Part shown: piece by piece, positions 1 to 11,364 of the stretch
Position numbering within the stretch: position 1 is the stretch's first letter
Layout of the letters: each line of letters opens with the position of its first letter
Source: Skeletonema tropicum
Taxonomy: Eukaryota; Bacillariophyta; Thalassiosirophyceae; Thalassiosirales; Thalassiosiraceae
Length of the DNA: 64,000 nucleotides
Direction of reading: 5' to 3'
Assembly (NCBI GenBank): GCA_037178625.1
Contig: CM074134.1
Coordinates: 1,736,001-1,800,000 of the forward strand
Translations under genes and position numbers: made by a program
Notes under the pieces: generated by a model
Told to the model about the DNA's origin: nothing
Databases searched by the model: none
Seen by the model: only the letters and a program-made list of their open reading frames with translations

Positions 1-109
1 CCACCACCGCACCAGACAGTACTTTAAATTTCTGTTCCACGACTATAATGAAATGAGTATCTAAACTTTAATCCTAAAGCTATTGTAAAATGAAATCGCT
101 GTCTAAAAT

Positions 110-1322
110 CTAAGCCCCAAGCTCCTTCTGCATCAAAGGAGTAAGGTACTCTGCAATTTGAAGGGCGCTGATTGCAATGTCAATCGTCGCAATATCCTTC
201 GCTTCTTCACCAGTAACGCATAATTTGGCCACACGTTCCTTCACTGTTGCATAGTCAGGGTCTTGACTGAAGAAGTAAGGCATAGCGCCAGGGTATTTGG
301 CCTCTAACACAGATACGTTGGCTTCATCTTCTTCATCTGGCATTGAATGTCTGAACATTTCGTTGCCATCGGCATCAGAAACCATGGCGTAAGAAGTAGC
401 ACCTCCACAACGATCGGCTTGGACGGAGACTTGCTTGCCTGTCTTCGTTTTTATTGTGAATTTAACCTTGTCAAAGTCGGTAAATTCCTTGCCAGATGGA
501 CCAGGAAGTGTTTGCATCGATGAGAAAGCCTTGTCTACTTCTACAGATTCAATATTGTCTACAGTCACATCGTAAAATGAGGCAAGCAGGGCTAACTCAT
601 GGATTGCCATGTTCTTTAGCATGCCCTCTGCATTTCTTTCAAAGCATTCTCCAAGACTACTTGCATTGTTATCGTAGGTGTTGTTGGAAACGAAAGTGAC
701 GTGTGAGCCTTCGTTAGATGCCGCAAACTCTCGTGCGTTTCTAACATATTTGCAAACATTCTTGTTGTAGCCCATGCAAATCTCCACGTTGGCAGCGGCA
801 GCTTGACTCTTCATAGTTTCCAACTCAGCGACGGTTGTTGCTCCTGGCTTCTCCAGATAAATCACAGTGCAACCAGCAGCAATGGCTTCATTCAGGAGTC
901 GAGGATTGTCTATGGTGCGACCAGAAATCAGTGCAAGACGCTTCACTCCATCTGCGACCGAAGGAACGTCGGCGAGGGAAGTATAGAATCCAACTTGATG
1001 ATCGGCTTCTGCTTTGGCTTCGAACTCTGCGAACTCTGAGCCACCAGGACCAGATGCGCCGGCTCCTAAGAACCATGGCTCCACAATGTGACAAAGTTTG
1101 GCAGACGGGCACTCATTTCCCAAAAGTTGAACAGCATGGTACCATCCCATTCCTCTGTAATTTCCATTCGATACGATATGTAAAGAACAGATAATGAGAC
1201 GAAGATGAACAAATTGAAATATCAAGAGATGTATGCCAAACTGAACTTACCGCAGCGGGCAGCCACAGCCAACGAGGATGACCTCGGCTTGAGTAAGATG
1301 AGGGAGTTGCAATTTCTGTCAT
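110..1322 (-). CDS. Gfo/Idh/MocA-family NAD(P)-dependent oxidoreductase, two exons
   Basis: The protein carries the Rossmann signature of the family: VILVGCGC followed across an intron by RGMGWYHA (GxGxxxxG type), then the EKP motif within VIYLEKPGATT, which in this family supplies the lysine near the nicotinamide. The C-terminal half fits the alpha/beta substrate domain. Exon 2 runs 1154 to 110. The intron 1250-1155 (96 nt) has GTAAG and TTACAG borders, and joining 1251 to 1154 makes the CG|A arginine codon. The first ATG (1322-1320, peptide MTEIATP) lies one frame away from the VILVGCG frame, which has an in-frame stop just upstream, so a single extra base between about 1318 and 1252, or an unseen upstream exon, must be assumed. 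Substrate is unknown (sugar or inositol type dehydrogenases are the usual members). Sure of the family, unsure of the N-terminus. Confidence 0.8.
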
Positions 1323-1716
1323 TTTGTCTGCTGTATGTATTGCGATTGCGTTCTGAATTTATGGTGGCTTCCGTTGCGTGCTACTAACTGGGTGCTCGCT
1401 CATGCTCTTTTGGAGATGTTTTGATCTGGATCTGGAAGATGAGAACAGGTTCACCTACGAGAAGATATACTTTATGTCTGTCCGTACTTATTTGTGATTT
1501 GTTTACAGTGGAACTAAAATAATTATCAGACGCTCCTTTTCCTCTCTAGTGGTTTGCTTCGGGCACAAGGAAGCGGGCGGGCGCTGGTGCTGTCCGCACG
1601 AACCCGCTGCCGGCCTCCGCTGGTGTCCCCGTCCGTTCTCCGCTGGAGCAACGCGTGAGCTCTGTCCTCCGCTATTAAGACAGCCAACTCTAACAACATA
1701 ATGTGACTGAAGGAGA
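1323..1716. other. Intergenic region
   Basis: About 390 bases between the 5' end of the oxidoreductase gene and the 3' end of the NYN gene. It contains a GC-rich patch at about 1555-1670 with repeated CCGCTG/CCGCTGG words. I see no tRNA, no convincing ORF and no recognisable element. Confidence 0.5.
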
Positions 1717-3231
1717 TTACCAGATACTTACAAATCTTTCACAGAATTTATGTAGTCTCCCATACAATTGGGCAAGAGATGCCTCCTCGTCTCGGCAAGT
1801 TGGTATTTCTACCAATTCAAGCTGGCGACGCAATCTTTCAGCAAGTACAATTCGATCTTCTGTCTTTTCTCGCTTGGTCCCATGCCTCCCTCTATGCTTG
1901 CCCCATCTTTTTAGGAGCTTCTCTTGTTCGTCTGATGTCAGGTCTTCCCATGGTGTTGTAGATATTGATGAAGACTGAAAAGGTGATAGCGGCTCGTGTT
2001 CAACTTCTTGTGAAGTAAAAGAGGACAATGACCACGCCAACGAAGATGACAACAAATCATGATGTTGATCTGCACTATTGCGCTGAGTGAGCAACAATTC
2101 TTTCCATTCTGCTTTTTTCTCTCGAAGCTCTTCGGTTAATGTATGTCGCTTACGCAGAGAACACTTCTTCCTCAATGATGATTCAATAGATAGAATCTCA
2201 CCGCACAAGCAGAACAGTGTTTGCATTGTAGTGATTGGTGTAGGTATTGGAATATCGCCAATGTCTATTTCTTCAGCTGCGACTGAATGTTCTTGCTCAT
2301 ACAACCACTCTCTCAGAGCCTGTTCTAAATCTTCGAGGAATCTTTGTGGAGCAATGATTTCAACAGTTGATGTCGGAGCAAGATCAGCCGTATCATCAGC
2401 AGCGTGGTTTGACTGTAAATCGATACCATCATTGTCAACATCATCGCTTTCTTCTTCGACTTCTTCCTCTGATTCTTGATGCAATTGCATGTATTGTTTC
2501 TTCCTTGCAGCACGTGATTTCTTTCTACCTCCTTTGCCTCGCTTTCCTCTTCCACCACCTCTAAGAACAGTATCACTGCTGGCCAATTTCCGCAGAACTG
2601 AATTGAATTTCATAGAATCTGGCGATCTAGCTGCACTTCGACATCTCCAAGACAATTCTTGATCTGCAGTGATGACAACGACATGCTGAGTTGCATTTGA
2701 AGACAAGAGCCACCTAACATCTCTTGCAATGATATCATCAGCCTTTACTATGGGTCCAGCGAATGATACACATAGTGCTGCATTTGCTGTATCAAGGCCA
2801 TCGTTGAGCAAGTGCGCACTGCTCTTACTACCATGGTCTACCACCGCCAGAGTACGCCCAAATGCATTGTGGCGTAGTGATGCCCATATGGACAATCTAT
2901 CCAACAGATCACAATGATCTAGCTCGAATGAAGTCTTCCCTCTAACGTTTTCTACGTCTATCACGAAGACAATGTCTTCCTTTTGTGTCAGATCAAGTAT
3001 CCTTTCAGTGATGGCCGGAACGGGTGATGGTGATGGTTCTAGCGCATTTTTTTGTTTTTGATGCACATGATGTGTTGCTGTAGAAGACCTTGCAGCTGGA
3101 CGACTGAACGTACATCTAGTGAATCCATCGACACAGAGCATACATAAGAATATATTGCATAGTACTCTCTCCATCGGTATGGGGCGGTACTTTTGTTCTC
3201 CACTAACACTAATAATGTCACTCAACGTCAT
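1717..3231 (-). CDS. NYN/PIN-like domain putative ribonuclease (YacP/Rae1-like)
   Basis: A 504-residue single-exon protein. Residues ~88-215 form a NYN/PIN-like fold: VFVIDVENVRG at the first strand with the catalytic-type Asp, then TLAVVDHGS, ADDIIARDV (acidic ADD) and VVVITADQEL with another Asp. Such acidic clusters bind metal in YacP/Rae1-type endoribonucleases, so RNA cleavage is the likely activity. It is followed by a basic GRGKRGKGGRKKSRAARKK stretch that could bind RNA, an acidic linker, and a charged helical C-terminus of unknown function. The first ATG gives the start used. A second ATG at 3174 begins a hydrophobic segment (VLCNIFLCMLCVDGFT) that could act as a signal peptide, so organelle targeting is possible. 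It is divergent from the shikimate gene, 230 bp between starts. Confidence 0.7.
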   Translation of the reverse strand: MTLSDIISVSGEQKYRPIPMERVLCNIFLCMLCVDGFTRCTFSRPAARSSTATHHVHQKQKNALEPSPSPVPAITERILDLTQKEDIVFVIDVENVRGKTSFELDHCDLLDRLSIWASLRHNAFGRTLAVVDHGSKSSAHLLNDGLDTANAALCVSFAGPIVKADDIIARDVRWLLSSNATQHVVVITADQELSWRCRSAARSPDSMKFNSVLRKLASSDTVLRGGGRGKRGKGGRKKSRAARKKQYMQLHQESEEEVEEESDDVDNDGIDLQSNHAADDTADLAPTSTVEIIAPQRFLEDLEQALREWLYEQEHSVAAEEIDIGDIPIPTPITTMQTLFCLCGEILSIESSLRKKCSLRKRHTLTEELREKKAEWKELLLTQRNSADQHHDLLSSSLAWSLSSFTSQEVEHEPLSPFQSSSISTTPWEDLTSDEQEKLLKRWGKHRGRHGTKREKTEDRIVLAERLRRQLELVEIPTCRDEEASLAQLYGRLHKFCERFVSIW

Positions 3232-3460
3232 TGAGAAATGGAAGAATTTTGAGAGTCAACGTCGGAGATGGCATCATTTTTGACTTTCTCATTTTGTTGA
3301 CACTTTACACTGCAAAAAAGCGCAGTCTGGCCGATCATCAGATCCCTCCTCGCAGCGGGCGAGCAACACAAGCACAGCAACAAGCAGGAAGAGATCGAAA
3401 GTGATAGGGAGAGCAGCGTCGCACTTTTCGGCTGAGCAAGCGATCGTTTGCCATCACAAC

Positions 3461-6118
3461 ATGGAATTGAAGAGAAATTACATGAGACGAGGAGTCATGG
3501 CTCCTCTTAATTTGTGCTTAATCGCCTTGATGGTATCGGCAGTGACATCATTTGTCATGCCGTCACCAACGTCAGTGATCTCTGGCGGACTATTAGCAGA
3601 GAGTCGCTCCTACGCAAAAAGCGATGTCACGTCATTATCTGCCACAGCTTGATGCACAAGTTGAATCATCGCAAAAGTCCACCTTCAAATTTGACAATTA
3701 CAACAAGCCAATTGTTCTATTGGGCCTATCAAGTGAGGGTAATGAACTACAGCGATTGGCACTGTCACTTAGTGCGTCACTGGTTGGCGACAATCCTCGA
3801 AAAAATGCAGAGTACTCTGGAAAAATTAGAAATGAGTCAGGGTGCGTTATTGGTTGCTGAAGATGATGATGATGATGATGATTCTGTAGAGAGCAAAGCA
3901 TCTGCTGAACAACAAGTGGCTGGAATTTCTCTCTCGGCAGTTGGTCTTGATGAAGAAGGGCCATTTGTACTTGATGCTGGTCTCATTGGAGAACTTATCC
4001 GTGAGAAGACTCTCTCGCTGACATCTGGAGTTGTTGTATTGGACTTTAATCATCCAGCCTTCCATAATAAGGAGTATGAGGTTGATTTGATCCGTGCGTT
4101 GTCTTCTGTGGCTAAGCAGCTTTATGAAGAATTGGGGCTGTTATCAGTTTATGTCAATGTACAACCTGACGATTCGGATAGTGGTATGAGTGATAAAGCG
4201 AAGGAAAGAAAGGATATGATTGAAAAGGATGTCTTGATTCCATTCTCAGACTATGAAATATGTGTCAAGAATGAGGGTACTGCAGAAAACTCGTCATGGG
4301 GCAATATTGAATGGGAGTTGAACCGAATGATTGGAAGAGCTCTGCTCACTCCTCCCGTTGTTGGTGGAACAGGTACAAATAGTGCGGATCTTATGATGGG
4401 GCTAAATACTTTCTTCTTGAGTCTATCATTCCCACTATGTGGAAGATGCTTCGCCCTATATTGAACAAATGTGCCAAGATGTGGATTCGATGGAGTATCG
4501 TGTGGATCTGTTGCAAGCAGCCAAAGATTATCTTGCAAAGGCGAGTGGCGATGACGACTCTTGTGTTGAGAAAGATCCTAGATTTGATATTTTGTATCAA
4601 CAGCAACAACTTCGCTTCATGTGCCGGCCTAATGCACAAAGAGCCCCAGCTTTGCCCTTTGCTGGGTCTGGCATTATTGATGACGCGCTTCCAATCGTTT
4701 ACACCGTCCGTACTGCTCATCAAGCTGGAACTTGGCCTGATGATGAAGAAGGCATCAAACACATGTTTGACTTGTTGGAATTAGGATTGCGCAGTGGTGT
4801 TGAGGTATTGGATGTCGAGAGCGCTTGGGATGCAAAACTTACTGACAAACTAATGAAAAGAGCTAAGGATCGCCACACGTCCTTGATCTTAGGCAGTCAT
4901 CACGTCGTGGGTGAAGAAGTATCTATGGATGAAGCCATTGAGTTGTACAGGCAATGCCGAATGGATGGTCGTGCGCATGGAGCGAAGGTTGTGCTCAGTA
5001 TCAATGGCAACGATAACGACGAAGACCAGTTAGCGTACAAAGCTTCAATAGCTGCAGCAAAGATGGACGAGCCTGAAATCCCAAATATAGGTCTCATTCT
5101 TGGGGAAGATGGATCCTATTCTCGCATCATCAATCCACGCTTTACTCCTGTTACGCATGAGACTTTGCCATTCAAGGCAGCTCCAGGTCAACTCACAGCT
5201 GCAGAGATAATGGCAGGTCGATTGCTCACCGGGCAAGTCCCAACCGAACGATATGCAATTCTGGGACACAATATTGCATACAGTGTAAGTCCTCAAATGC
5301 AGGGCGGTGCATTTGCTGCAGTGAAGTTGCCACACACCTATACTCGGGCTGACGTGGAAACTGTAAAAGAGTTTGTTGAGGGACCAATTTGGAACGACGA
5401 TAACTTTGGAGGGTGCTCAGTCACAATCCCTCACAAGACGAATATTATTCCACATGTTGATGTGTTGACTGATGCAGCGAAAGAAATTGGAAGCGTCAAT
5501 ACTGTAATTGTAAAGAAAGACAAGAAAGGAACGAGGGTGTTGATTGGAGACAATACAGATTGGAAGGGTATTTACAATCCCCTACAAAGAAGAATAGGTG
5601 ACGAAATCAATAGTGGTAGTTACGCTCTAATTCTTGGAGGAGGTGGTACTGCACGAGCTGCTGCCTTTGCAGCAACCAAATTGGGTTTGAATCGTATTTA
5701 TTACAACCGAACTCCAGAGAAGGCTCAAGATTTAGCTAATGAATTCGGCGGTTTTGTTGCGTCCAGTCTGAGCGATGATGCCGACACTGAAGATTCACTT
5801 GGAGCTATACTCGACGAAAATCAAGGTAATATTCAGGTTGTGATCAGCACACTTCCTGCAGCGGCTGAATTTGAGCTACCTGAGTGGATTCTCTCCGATG
5901 CCAATGCTCTGCCTATTGTGTTCGACGTCAACTACAAGCCATACAACACCGCCCTGCTTCTCCAGACGACTGCAAAGGGGTGCGATGTTGTAAGGGGATC
6001 GGAAATGTTGTGGGAGCAAGGTGTGGGACAATTTGAATTGTGGACAGGGAGAACAGCTCCTTATGGTGTTATGAAGAAGGTTGTGTTGGAAAACTGTTTG
6101 CCATCAGAATCTGATTAA
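3461..6118 (+). CDS. Plastid-targeted 3-dehydroquinate dehydratase / shikimate dehydrogenase fusion (frames interrupted)
   Basis: Catalyses the third and fourth steps of the shikimate pathway (dehydroquinate to dehydroshikimate to shikimate). The start at 3461 encodes a signal peptide ([18 protein letters not shown]) followed by FVMP, an ASAFAP-like plastid cue. A ~270-residue N-terminal region of unknown function follows. The type I DHQase part has [24 protein letters not shown], the active His in LGSHH and the Schiff-base Lys in HGAKVVL. The shikimate dehydrogenase part has YSVSPQM, the catalytic Lys in [20 protein letters not shown], the NADP loop [10 protein letters not shown] and NRTPEKA. 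The conserved reading moves by +1 three times: near 3600-3650, between 3700 and 3858, and at ~4436 between SFPL and VEDASPY. The last shows no intron, so extra bases or gene damage are implied. A D-rich run (7 Asp) lies at ~3862. Confidence 0.88.
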
Positions 6119-6175
6119 GTACGTAATACATGCTAATTTAATTTTACAGTAGAATGCAAGTGCCTCCCATTGAGT

Positions 6176-6733
6176 TTAGACTCGATATGTCGTCTTGCTG
6201 ACGGTACGCCTATGTTTCAAGGCAGCCTCGTTTATGTTGGGCGCAACCTTTAATGCAGTTTCGTTTGAGTTAGTGTCGTCAGGGAATAAGGAGGAGGGAG
6301 TAATTGCTGTGACAGAGAAGGATGTCCACCAAGAAGCTTTTGTTTCTGAAAGTTTTGCTTCGTTACAAGCATCGATTAAGCCTTGGTCTATCCTGCCCTT
6401 GTGCCTTGAATCTGAATCGTCGTCTTCCTCAATGGCGACAACTCCTCCCCTTTTGCCGTGCCCAGATCCAGTAGATGTTCTGCTGCGGCGACTGATATCA
6501 CAAGATTGAGTTCTGCGGTGATTTGCGGCCATATCATTGGATTGGTGCTGTAAATAAGACGCTGTTGCTTCACTTCTCACCTCCGCCAGTCTTGCATTCT
6601 GTCCCGAAGATGCTGATAACGATAGAGATGATTTCCTTGCGTGATGTGAAGATATTGTCACGGAAGACTTGGCTTGTCCAGCCGTAGAGGCGGTTGATTC
6701 AGGACTACTTCCACCGAACCAAAAGAATGGCAT
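6176..6733 (-). CDS. Hypothetical Ser/Arg-rich small protein
   Basis: A 185-residue ORF with an ATG start and no family I recognise. It begins MPFFWFGGSSPES, a hydrophobic/aromatic N-terminus, and then is dominated by Ser, Thr, His and charged residues, including RRSRTSTGSGHGKRGG and an acidic EEDDDSDS patch. It looks largely disordered, with many potential phosphorylation sites (RRTQS, HRRTVS). It converges on the shikimate gene with only 57 bp between stops. No membrane segments. It could be an expressed diatom-specific protein or a long chance ORF; the coherent ATG start and length favour a gene. Confidence 0.5.
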   Translation of the reverse strand: MPFFWFGGSSPESTASTAGQAKSSVTISSHHARKSSLSLSASSGQNARLAEVRSEATASYLQHQSNDMAANHRRTQSCDISRRSRTSTGSGHGKRGGVVAIEEDDDSDSRHKGRIDQGLIDACNEAKLSETKASWWTSFSVTAITPSSLFPDDTNSNETALKVAPNINEAALKHRRTVSKTTYRV

Positions 6734-7266
6734 TATGAGTAGTTACAATTGTGCTTGTGGCTTCACTTTCTAGATTATCGAGTAAGATATTTCCTTATAT
6801 CATACCATGCCGACATCATGATGTTCTACTTGTTGTATTTCGCAGTTTGCAAATGCGCTGCGGAGAATGGGGAATGGAATGAGAACTCGAGCTATGAACG
6901 TAAGAAACATACCAATATGTAAAATGGGGGTAACGTACCTCTGGTGAGATCGGAACCCAGTCAATTACATTCCACTCCGATGCGATCGATACGATACCAT
7001 GTTATCCAATAAAGTATATGGCAGGTCAAATTTAGATTAAATGCACAAAATCTTCTGAAGCTTCACAATGACCACTCTTTCTGACTGAAGCTTAAAGTGC
7101 ACAATTGAATCCATTGATTAACATAAATAAGCTCTTCATTATAAAAAGCATAAAAATCATGAAAACATCTTCACTCCAACAATAAACACTAAAATTGAGA
7201 CGTTGATAACCAGATGCTGTAAAAAAGCTGAAAATAGAACGAAAACATAACAAAATTGACGTATCG
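6734..7266. other. Intergenic region before the satellite
   Basis: About 530 bases of AT-rich DNA upstream of the small Ser/Arg-rich gene, ending where the tandem repeats start. I see no coding potential or RNA gene. Confidence 0.5.
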
Positions 7267-9460
7267 ATCGTCGTCAATATGCAAATTAGCCGCTTCTAGT
7301 GGATTATAGTCTGAGGAGATACTATGCAAGCTCAAGCCGCTTCTGGTGGCCCATTATAGTCGGTGGCGATACTATACAAGCTCATTTGCACTGCTCAGAT
7401 GGCCAGCGTTCGTAGAAGCGATGCTAACACGTCGTAGCTGATCTGAGAGGTCCAACTGGAGCTGGCCGGCTGACCCTCATTGAACCAAATCGTGTCCCAT
7501 TATAGTCGGTGGCGATACGTTATAAGCTCACTTGTTCAGGTTAGATGGTCAACGTCCATAGAAGTTATGCTAGCACGTCGTAGCTGATCTATGAGGTCCA
7601 ACTGGAGCTGGCCGGCTGACCCTCATTGAACCAAATCGTGTCTATCGTCGTGAATATGCGCATGAGCCGCTTCTGGTGGCCCATTATAGTCGGTGGCGAT
7701 ACTATACAAGCTCATTTGCACTGCTCAGATAATCAACGTCCATAGAAGCGATGCTACTACGTCGTAGCTGATCTGAGAGGTCCAAGTGGAGCTGGCGGGC
7801 TGACCCTCATTGAACCAAATCGTGTCTATCGTCGTCAATATGCGCATGAGCCGCTTTTGGTTTGGTGGCCCATTATGGTCGGTGGCGATAATATACAAGC
7901 TCATTTGCACTGCTCAAACATATTACGTCCATAGAAGCGAAGCTAGCACGTCGTAGTTGATCTGAGAGGTCCAAGTGGAGCTGGCGGGCTGACCCTCATT
8001 GAACGAAATCGTGTCTATCGTCGTGAATATGCGCATGAGCCGCTTCTGGTGGCCCATTATAGTCGGTGGCGATACGTATACAAGCTCACTTGTTCACTGC
8101 TCAGATGGTCAACGTCCATAGAAGCTATGCTAACACGTCGTAGCTGATCTGAGAGGTCCAACTGGAGCTGGCGGGCTGACCCTCATTGAACCAAATCGTG
8201 TCTATCGTCGTGAATATGCGCATGAGCCGCTTCTGGTGGCCCATTATAGTCGGTGGCGATACTATACAAGCTCATTTGACACTGCTCAACGATACTACGT
8301 CCATAGAAGCGAATGCTAGCTACGTCGTAGCTGATCTATGAGGTCCAACTGGAGCTGGCCGGCTGACCCTCATTGAACCAAATCGTGTCTATCGTCGTCA
8401 ATATGCGCATGAGCCGCTTCTGGTGGCCCATTATAGTCGGTGGCGATACTATACAAGCTCATTTGCACTGCTCAGATAATCAACGTCCATAGAAGCGATG
8501 CTACTACGTCGTAGCTGATCTGAGAGGTCCAAGTGGAGCTGGCCGGCTGACCCTCATTGAACCAAATCGTGTCTATCGTCGTCAATATGCGCATGAGCCG
8601 CTTCTGGTGGCCCATTATAGTCGGTGGCGATACTATACAAGCTCATTTGTTCAGGTTAGATTGTCAACGTCTAAAGTAGCGATGCTACTACGTCGTAGCT
8701 GATCTATGAGGTCCAACTGGAGCTGGCCGGCTGACCCTCATTGAACCAAATCGTGTCTATCGTCGTGAATATGCGCATGAGCCGCTTCTGGTGGCCCATT
8801 ATAGTCGGTGGCGATACTATATAAGCTCATTTGTTCAGGTTAGATGGTCAACGTCCATAGAAGCGAAGCTAACACGTCGTAGCTGATCTATGAGGTCCAA
8901 CTGGAGCTGGCCAGATGACCCTCATTGAACCAAATCGTGTCTATCGTCGTGAATATGCGCATGAGCCGCTTCTGGTGGCCCATTATAGTCGGTGGCGATA
9001 TTTTGAAAGATCATTTGCACTGCTCAGATAATCAACGTCCATAGAAGCGATGCTACTGCGTCGTAGCTGATCTATGAGGTCCAACTTGAGCTGGCCGGCT
9101 GACCCTCATTGAACCAAATCGTGTCTATCGTCGTCAATATGCGCATGAGCCGCTTCTGGTGGCCCATTATAGTCGGTGGCGATATTTTGAAAGCTCATTT
9201 GCACTGCTTAGATGGTCAGCGTTCGTAAAAGCGATGCTACTGCGTCGTAGCTGATCTATGAGGTCCAAGTGGAGCTGGCCAGATGACCCTCATTGAACGG
9301 AATCGTGTCTATCGTCGTGAATATGCGCATGAGCCGCTACTGGTGGCCCATTATAGTCGGTGGCGAAACTTCGCAAGCTCATTTGCACTGCTTAGATGGT
9401 CAATGTACTCGTCGTAGCTGATCTGAGAGGTCCAACTGGAGCTGGTGGGCTGACCTGTGT
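7267..9460. repeat. Tandem satellite, ~184-bp unit, about 12 copies
   Basis: A direct head-to-tail array. The anchor word CCCATTATAGTCGGTGGCGA (variants allowed) occurs at 7350, 7496, 7680, 7869, 8053, 8240, 8428, 8611, 8795, 8979, 9163 and 9348. Spacings are 146, 184, 189, 184, 187, 188, 183, 184, 184, 184 and 185. The second unit lacks ~38 bp, and the left edge carries a ~47-bp partial unit. Each unit also holds ATCGTCGT(C/G)AATATG, GAGCCGCTTCTGG, TACGTCGTAGCTGATCT and GGAGCTGGCCGGCTGACC. Copies differ by a few percent plus small indels in the segment after CAAGCTCATTTG. Short ORFs inside are not conserved in frame, so it looks non-coding. The period is close to a nucleosome repeat length. 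Confidence 0.95.
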
Positions 9461-9625
9461 TGATCGAAATTGATGCGTACTGGAACTGTTAATTTAGGTT
9501 CGTGTGGCAATTGATTTATCGTGACACTGAAGTACTAGGTGTCAAAGTGGTAAATGGTAAAGTATTTCATTCACCACATCCACCAAATATTGCAATGAAA
9601 ATCTCCTTTTTAGTCGATTTCTCAT

Positions 9626-10123
9626 ACATCTCTCATTGAATTTGAGGAACCCTGGCCTGGCCCTGGGTGGGTAATCCTCAATTCTTGCATAGCCACATTT
9701 AATTTTTGCATAGCCACAGCTGGGCATTCACACTCCCACTGATTCAAGGGTATATTTCCAGGAAAAATTTGTCAATGTAATGCATGTGGTATCGATCCCA
9801 CACAATCATCCACAGGCTACTTCAGTGCAATTGATTTGGGTTGGTGTCATTTATTTCAACTTCAACCTTGATGAAATTGAGCATTAACCCCACTTCCATG
9901 AAATTGATGAGGATCACTTCGTCATGATGCCATATTGTTGAGTAATGAAGATTTGTATTGTTAGATGGACTTGGTTAGAAAAGGAAATGGAATGATGGAG
10001 GAGTCATCATGAATACTCTGGGTAAAACCGAGGAGGCTTATGTCTTGGTGGGCTGGTAATCTCAGTGGGGACAAGCTTTGATTAACATCTGGGAGATTAA
10101 TTAGAGCATTGGCTAGAAATTAG
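9626..10123 (+). pseudogene. Truncated, decayed copy of the SDR gene at 23331-24605
   Basis: Aligning this stretch with the reverse complement of the intact SDR gene gives long near-matches in order. Examples: the region around GCTGGGCATTCACACTCC, the TATTTCCAGG..AATGTAATGCATG segment, a run through GGTATCGATCCCACACAATC and CCACAGGCTACTTCAGT, GGAGTCATCATGAATACTCT, AAAACCGAGGAGGCTTAT, and the final AGAAATTA. Only the C-terminal ~150 codons are represented. Several indels and an internal duplication (TTGCATAGCCACA twice near 9690-9720) break the frame. It sits directly beyond the satellite, so the copy probably arrived by segmental duplication, followed by decay. Confidence 0.85.
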
Positions 10124-10144
10124 GCTTCAACAGTTCATTCCACT

Positions 10145-11200
10145 CTAGTCTTCGCTTTTCGAACGCTGCTGATTATAATGTGACGTCATCTCCTCTTCTC
10201 GAGCATCGTCTTCTTTTGTTCCTACTACCTCCCCTCCCATAAGGTTGACCGCTCTTAAACTCACCAAATCAAAGCAGAAGTCTCCATCATTCCCATCCAT
10301 TAAAGTGAAACCAATCGATTCAATGTTCACTGATCCATCTAAATCTCTTTGGGTATATCTCATTCTCCCACGTGATGTGAGAGCAAAATCTTTGAACGGA
10401 AGAATGAGCCTCTGAAATCCAGCTGGTGGATGTCCATGGTAGGGATGATTGTTTGGATCTTGTGATGAAATGATCTGTTGGCGTGCTTTCAGGTGTTCTC
10501 TCACATCTAGAATTGGTTGCTCTTCTGCATGTTCGTCGACAGATATCTGAGTATTTTCATCTGTCTTCGTACTATCATCCGCTTCTGTTTGAACCTTCTC
10601 TTTAGCCTTGTCGGCCATAACAGTGTTTTGCCCAGTCCCAGATATGAAGCCTTGGTACATATCCTCAGGAAAATAAGATTCAACTTTCAAATTCACTGCA
10701 TATGTCCGCCCATCCGTTCTACAACAAATTTCCAGCGCCTTATATTTGTTGCCTAATGGAGCACCGAGTGGGAATTCAGGAGTGAAAATAGCCGCAAATC
10801 CCGACCGAGTAACGTTCCGTGCTAAATGCGAATTGCGGTTTATTTCTGTGCTTAGTTTGCCACTCCACCTCAAAAATGGTGGCGCAATGATATGATTGTT
10901 ACTGTCTCCTTTCTTTTCGTGCCCTTCATTAAAGTCCATAAGGCTAGAACTAAATCCACCAATCACGCTATCATCCGACACTTTCCAGCCGCTGAATATT
11001 CCACCACTCCGGCTTTTGGCAGGAAGCAATGATTCGCGTAAATCTGCGACGTCATTGGGTCGACGAAAGTCAAAAAGAGTGATGGGTCCGCAAATAGGAC
11101 GATCCTCATGCCATTTGTCTCTTAAGAGATGCTTTCGGATTGCGAGGAAACGACGCAAAGAGCCCCCACCTTCCGCAGGAAGAAACAGTTGACGAACCAT
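10145..11200 (-). CDS. CIA30-domain protein (complex I intermediate-associated protein 30 / NDUFAF1-like)
   Basis: A 351-residue single-exon protein. The CIA30 domain covers most of it: [10 protein letters not shown], then the hallmark [12 protein letters not shown] block ([16 protein letters not shown]), [47 protein letters not shown] and [26 protein letters not shown]1 homologues chaperone early assembly of mitochondrial complex I, while some plant and algal CIA30 proteins act in plastids. The basic N-terminus ([17 protein letters not shown]) could be an organelle presequence but is not decisive. An acidic insert of ~50 residues ([17 protein letters not shown]) splits the domain. The ATG at 11200 is the first one available. 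Confidence 0.85.
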   Translation of the reverse strand: MVRQLFLPAEGGGSLRRFLAIRKHLLRDKWHEDRPICGPITLFDFRRPNDVADLRESLLPAKSRSGGIFSGWKVSDDSVIGGFSSSLMDFNEGHEKKGDSNNHIIAPPFLRWSGKLSTEINRNSHLARNVTRSGFAAIFTPEFPLGAPLGNKYKALEICCRTDGRTYAVNLKVESYFPEDMYQGFISGTGQNTVMADKAKEKVQTEADDSTKTDENTQISVDEHAEEQPILDVREHLKARQQIISSQDPNNHPYHGHPPAGFQRLILPFKDFALTSRGRMRYTQRDLDGSVNIESIGFTLMDGNDGDFCFDLVSLRAVNLMGGEVVGTKEDDAREEEMTSHYNQQRSKSED

Positions 11201-11364
11201 GGCGACTCTCTAGAGAATGTATGTAATGTTAGTTGGAGGAAAATAATCAGATTCAAATCATCACAGTGACAGTAATGGTCGGGAGGAGGTGAGGGTGTGT
11301 TCGTGTTTGTTGCTGTTGTTGTTCTAGCAATAAATAAGGTTCGTAGTTTTTATTTTGTTGTTTT

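Noticed and set aside
3625..3650. A 22-nt GT..AG segment that would restore the shikimate gene frame as an ultra-short intron
   Set aside because: Similar GT..AG coincidences of suitable length are easy to find by chance, and the third break in the same gene (~4436) has no such option without deleting the conserved FLSLSFP motif.
7267..9460. CRISPR-like array
   Set aside because: The repeat is the whole ~184-bp unit with no unique spacers, and the surrounding genes are eukaryotic; it is a satellite.
9542..9727. Minus-strand 61-codon ORF beside the satellite
   Set aside because: It overlaps the start of the SDR pseudogene on the opposite strand and shows no conserved features.
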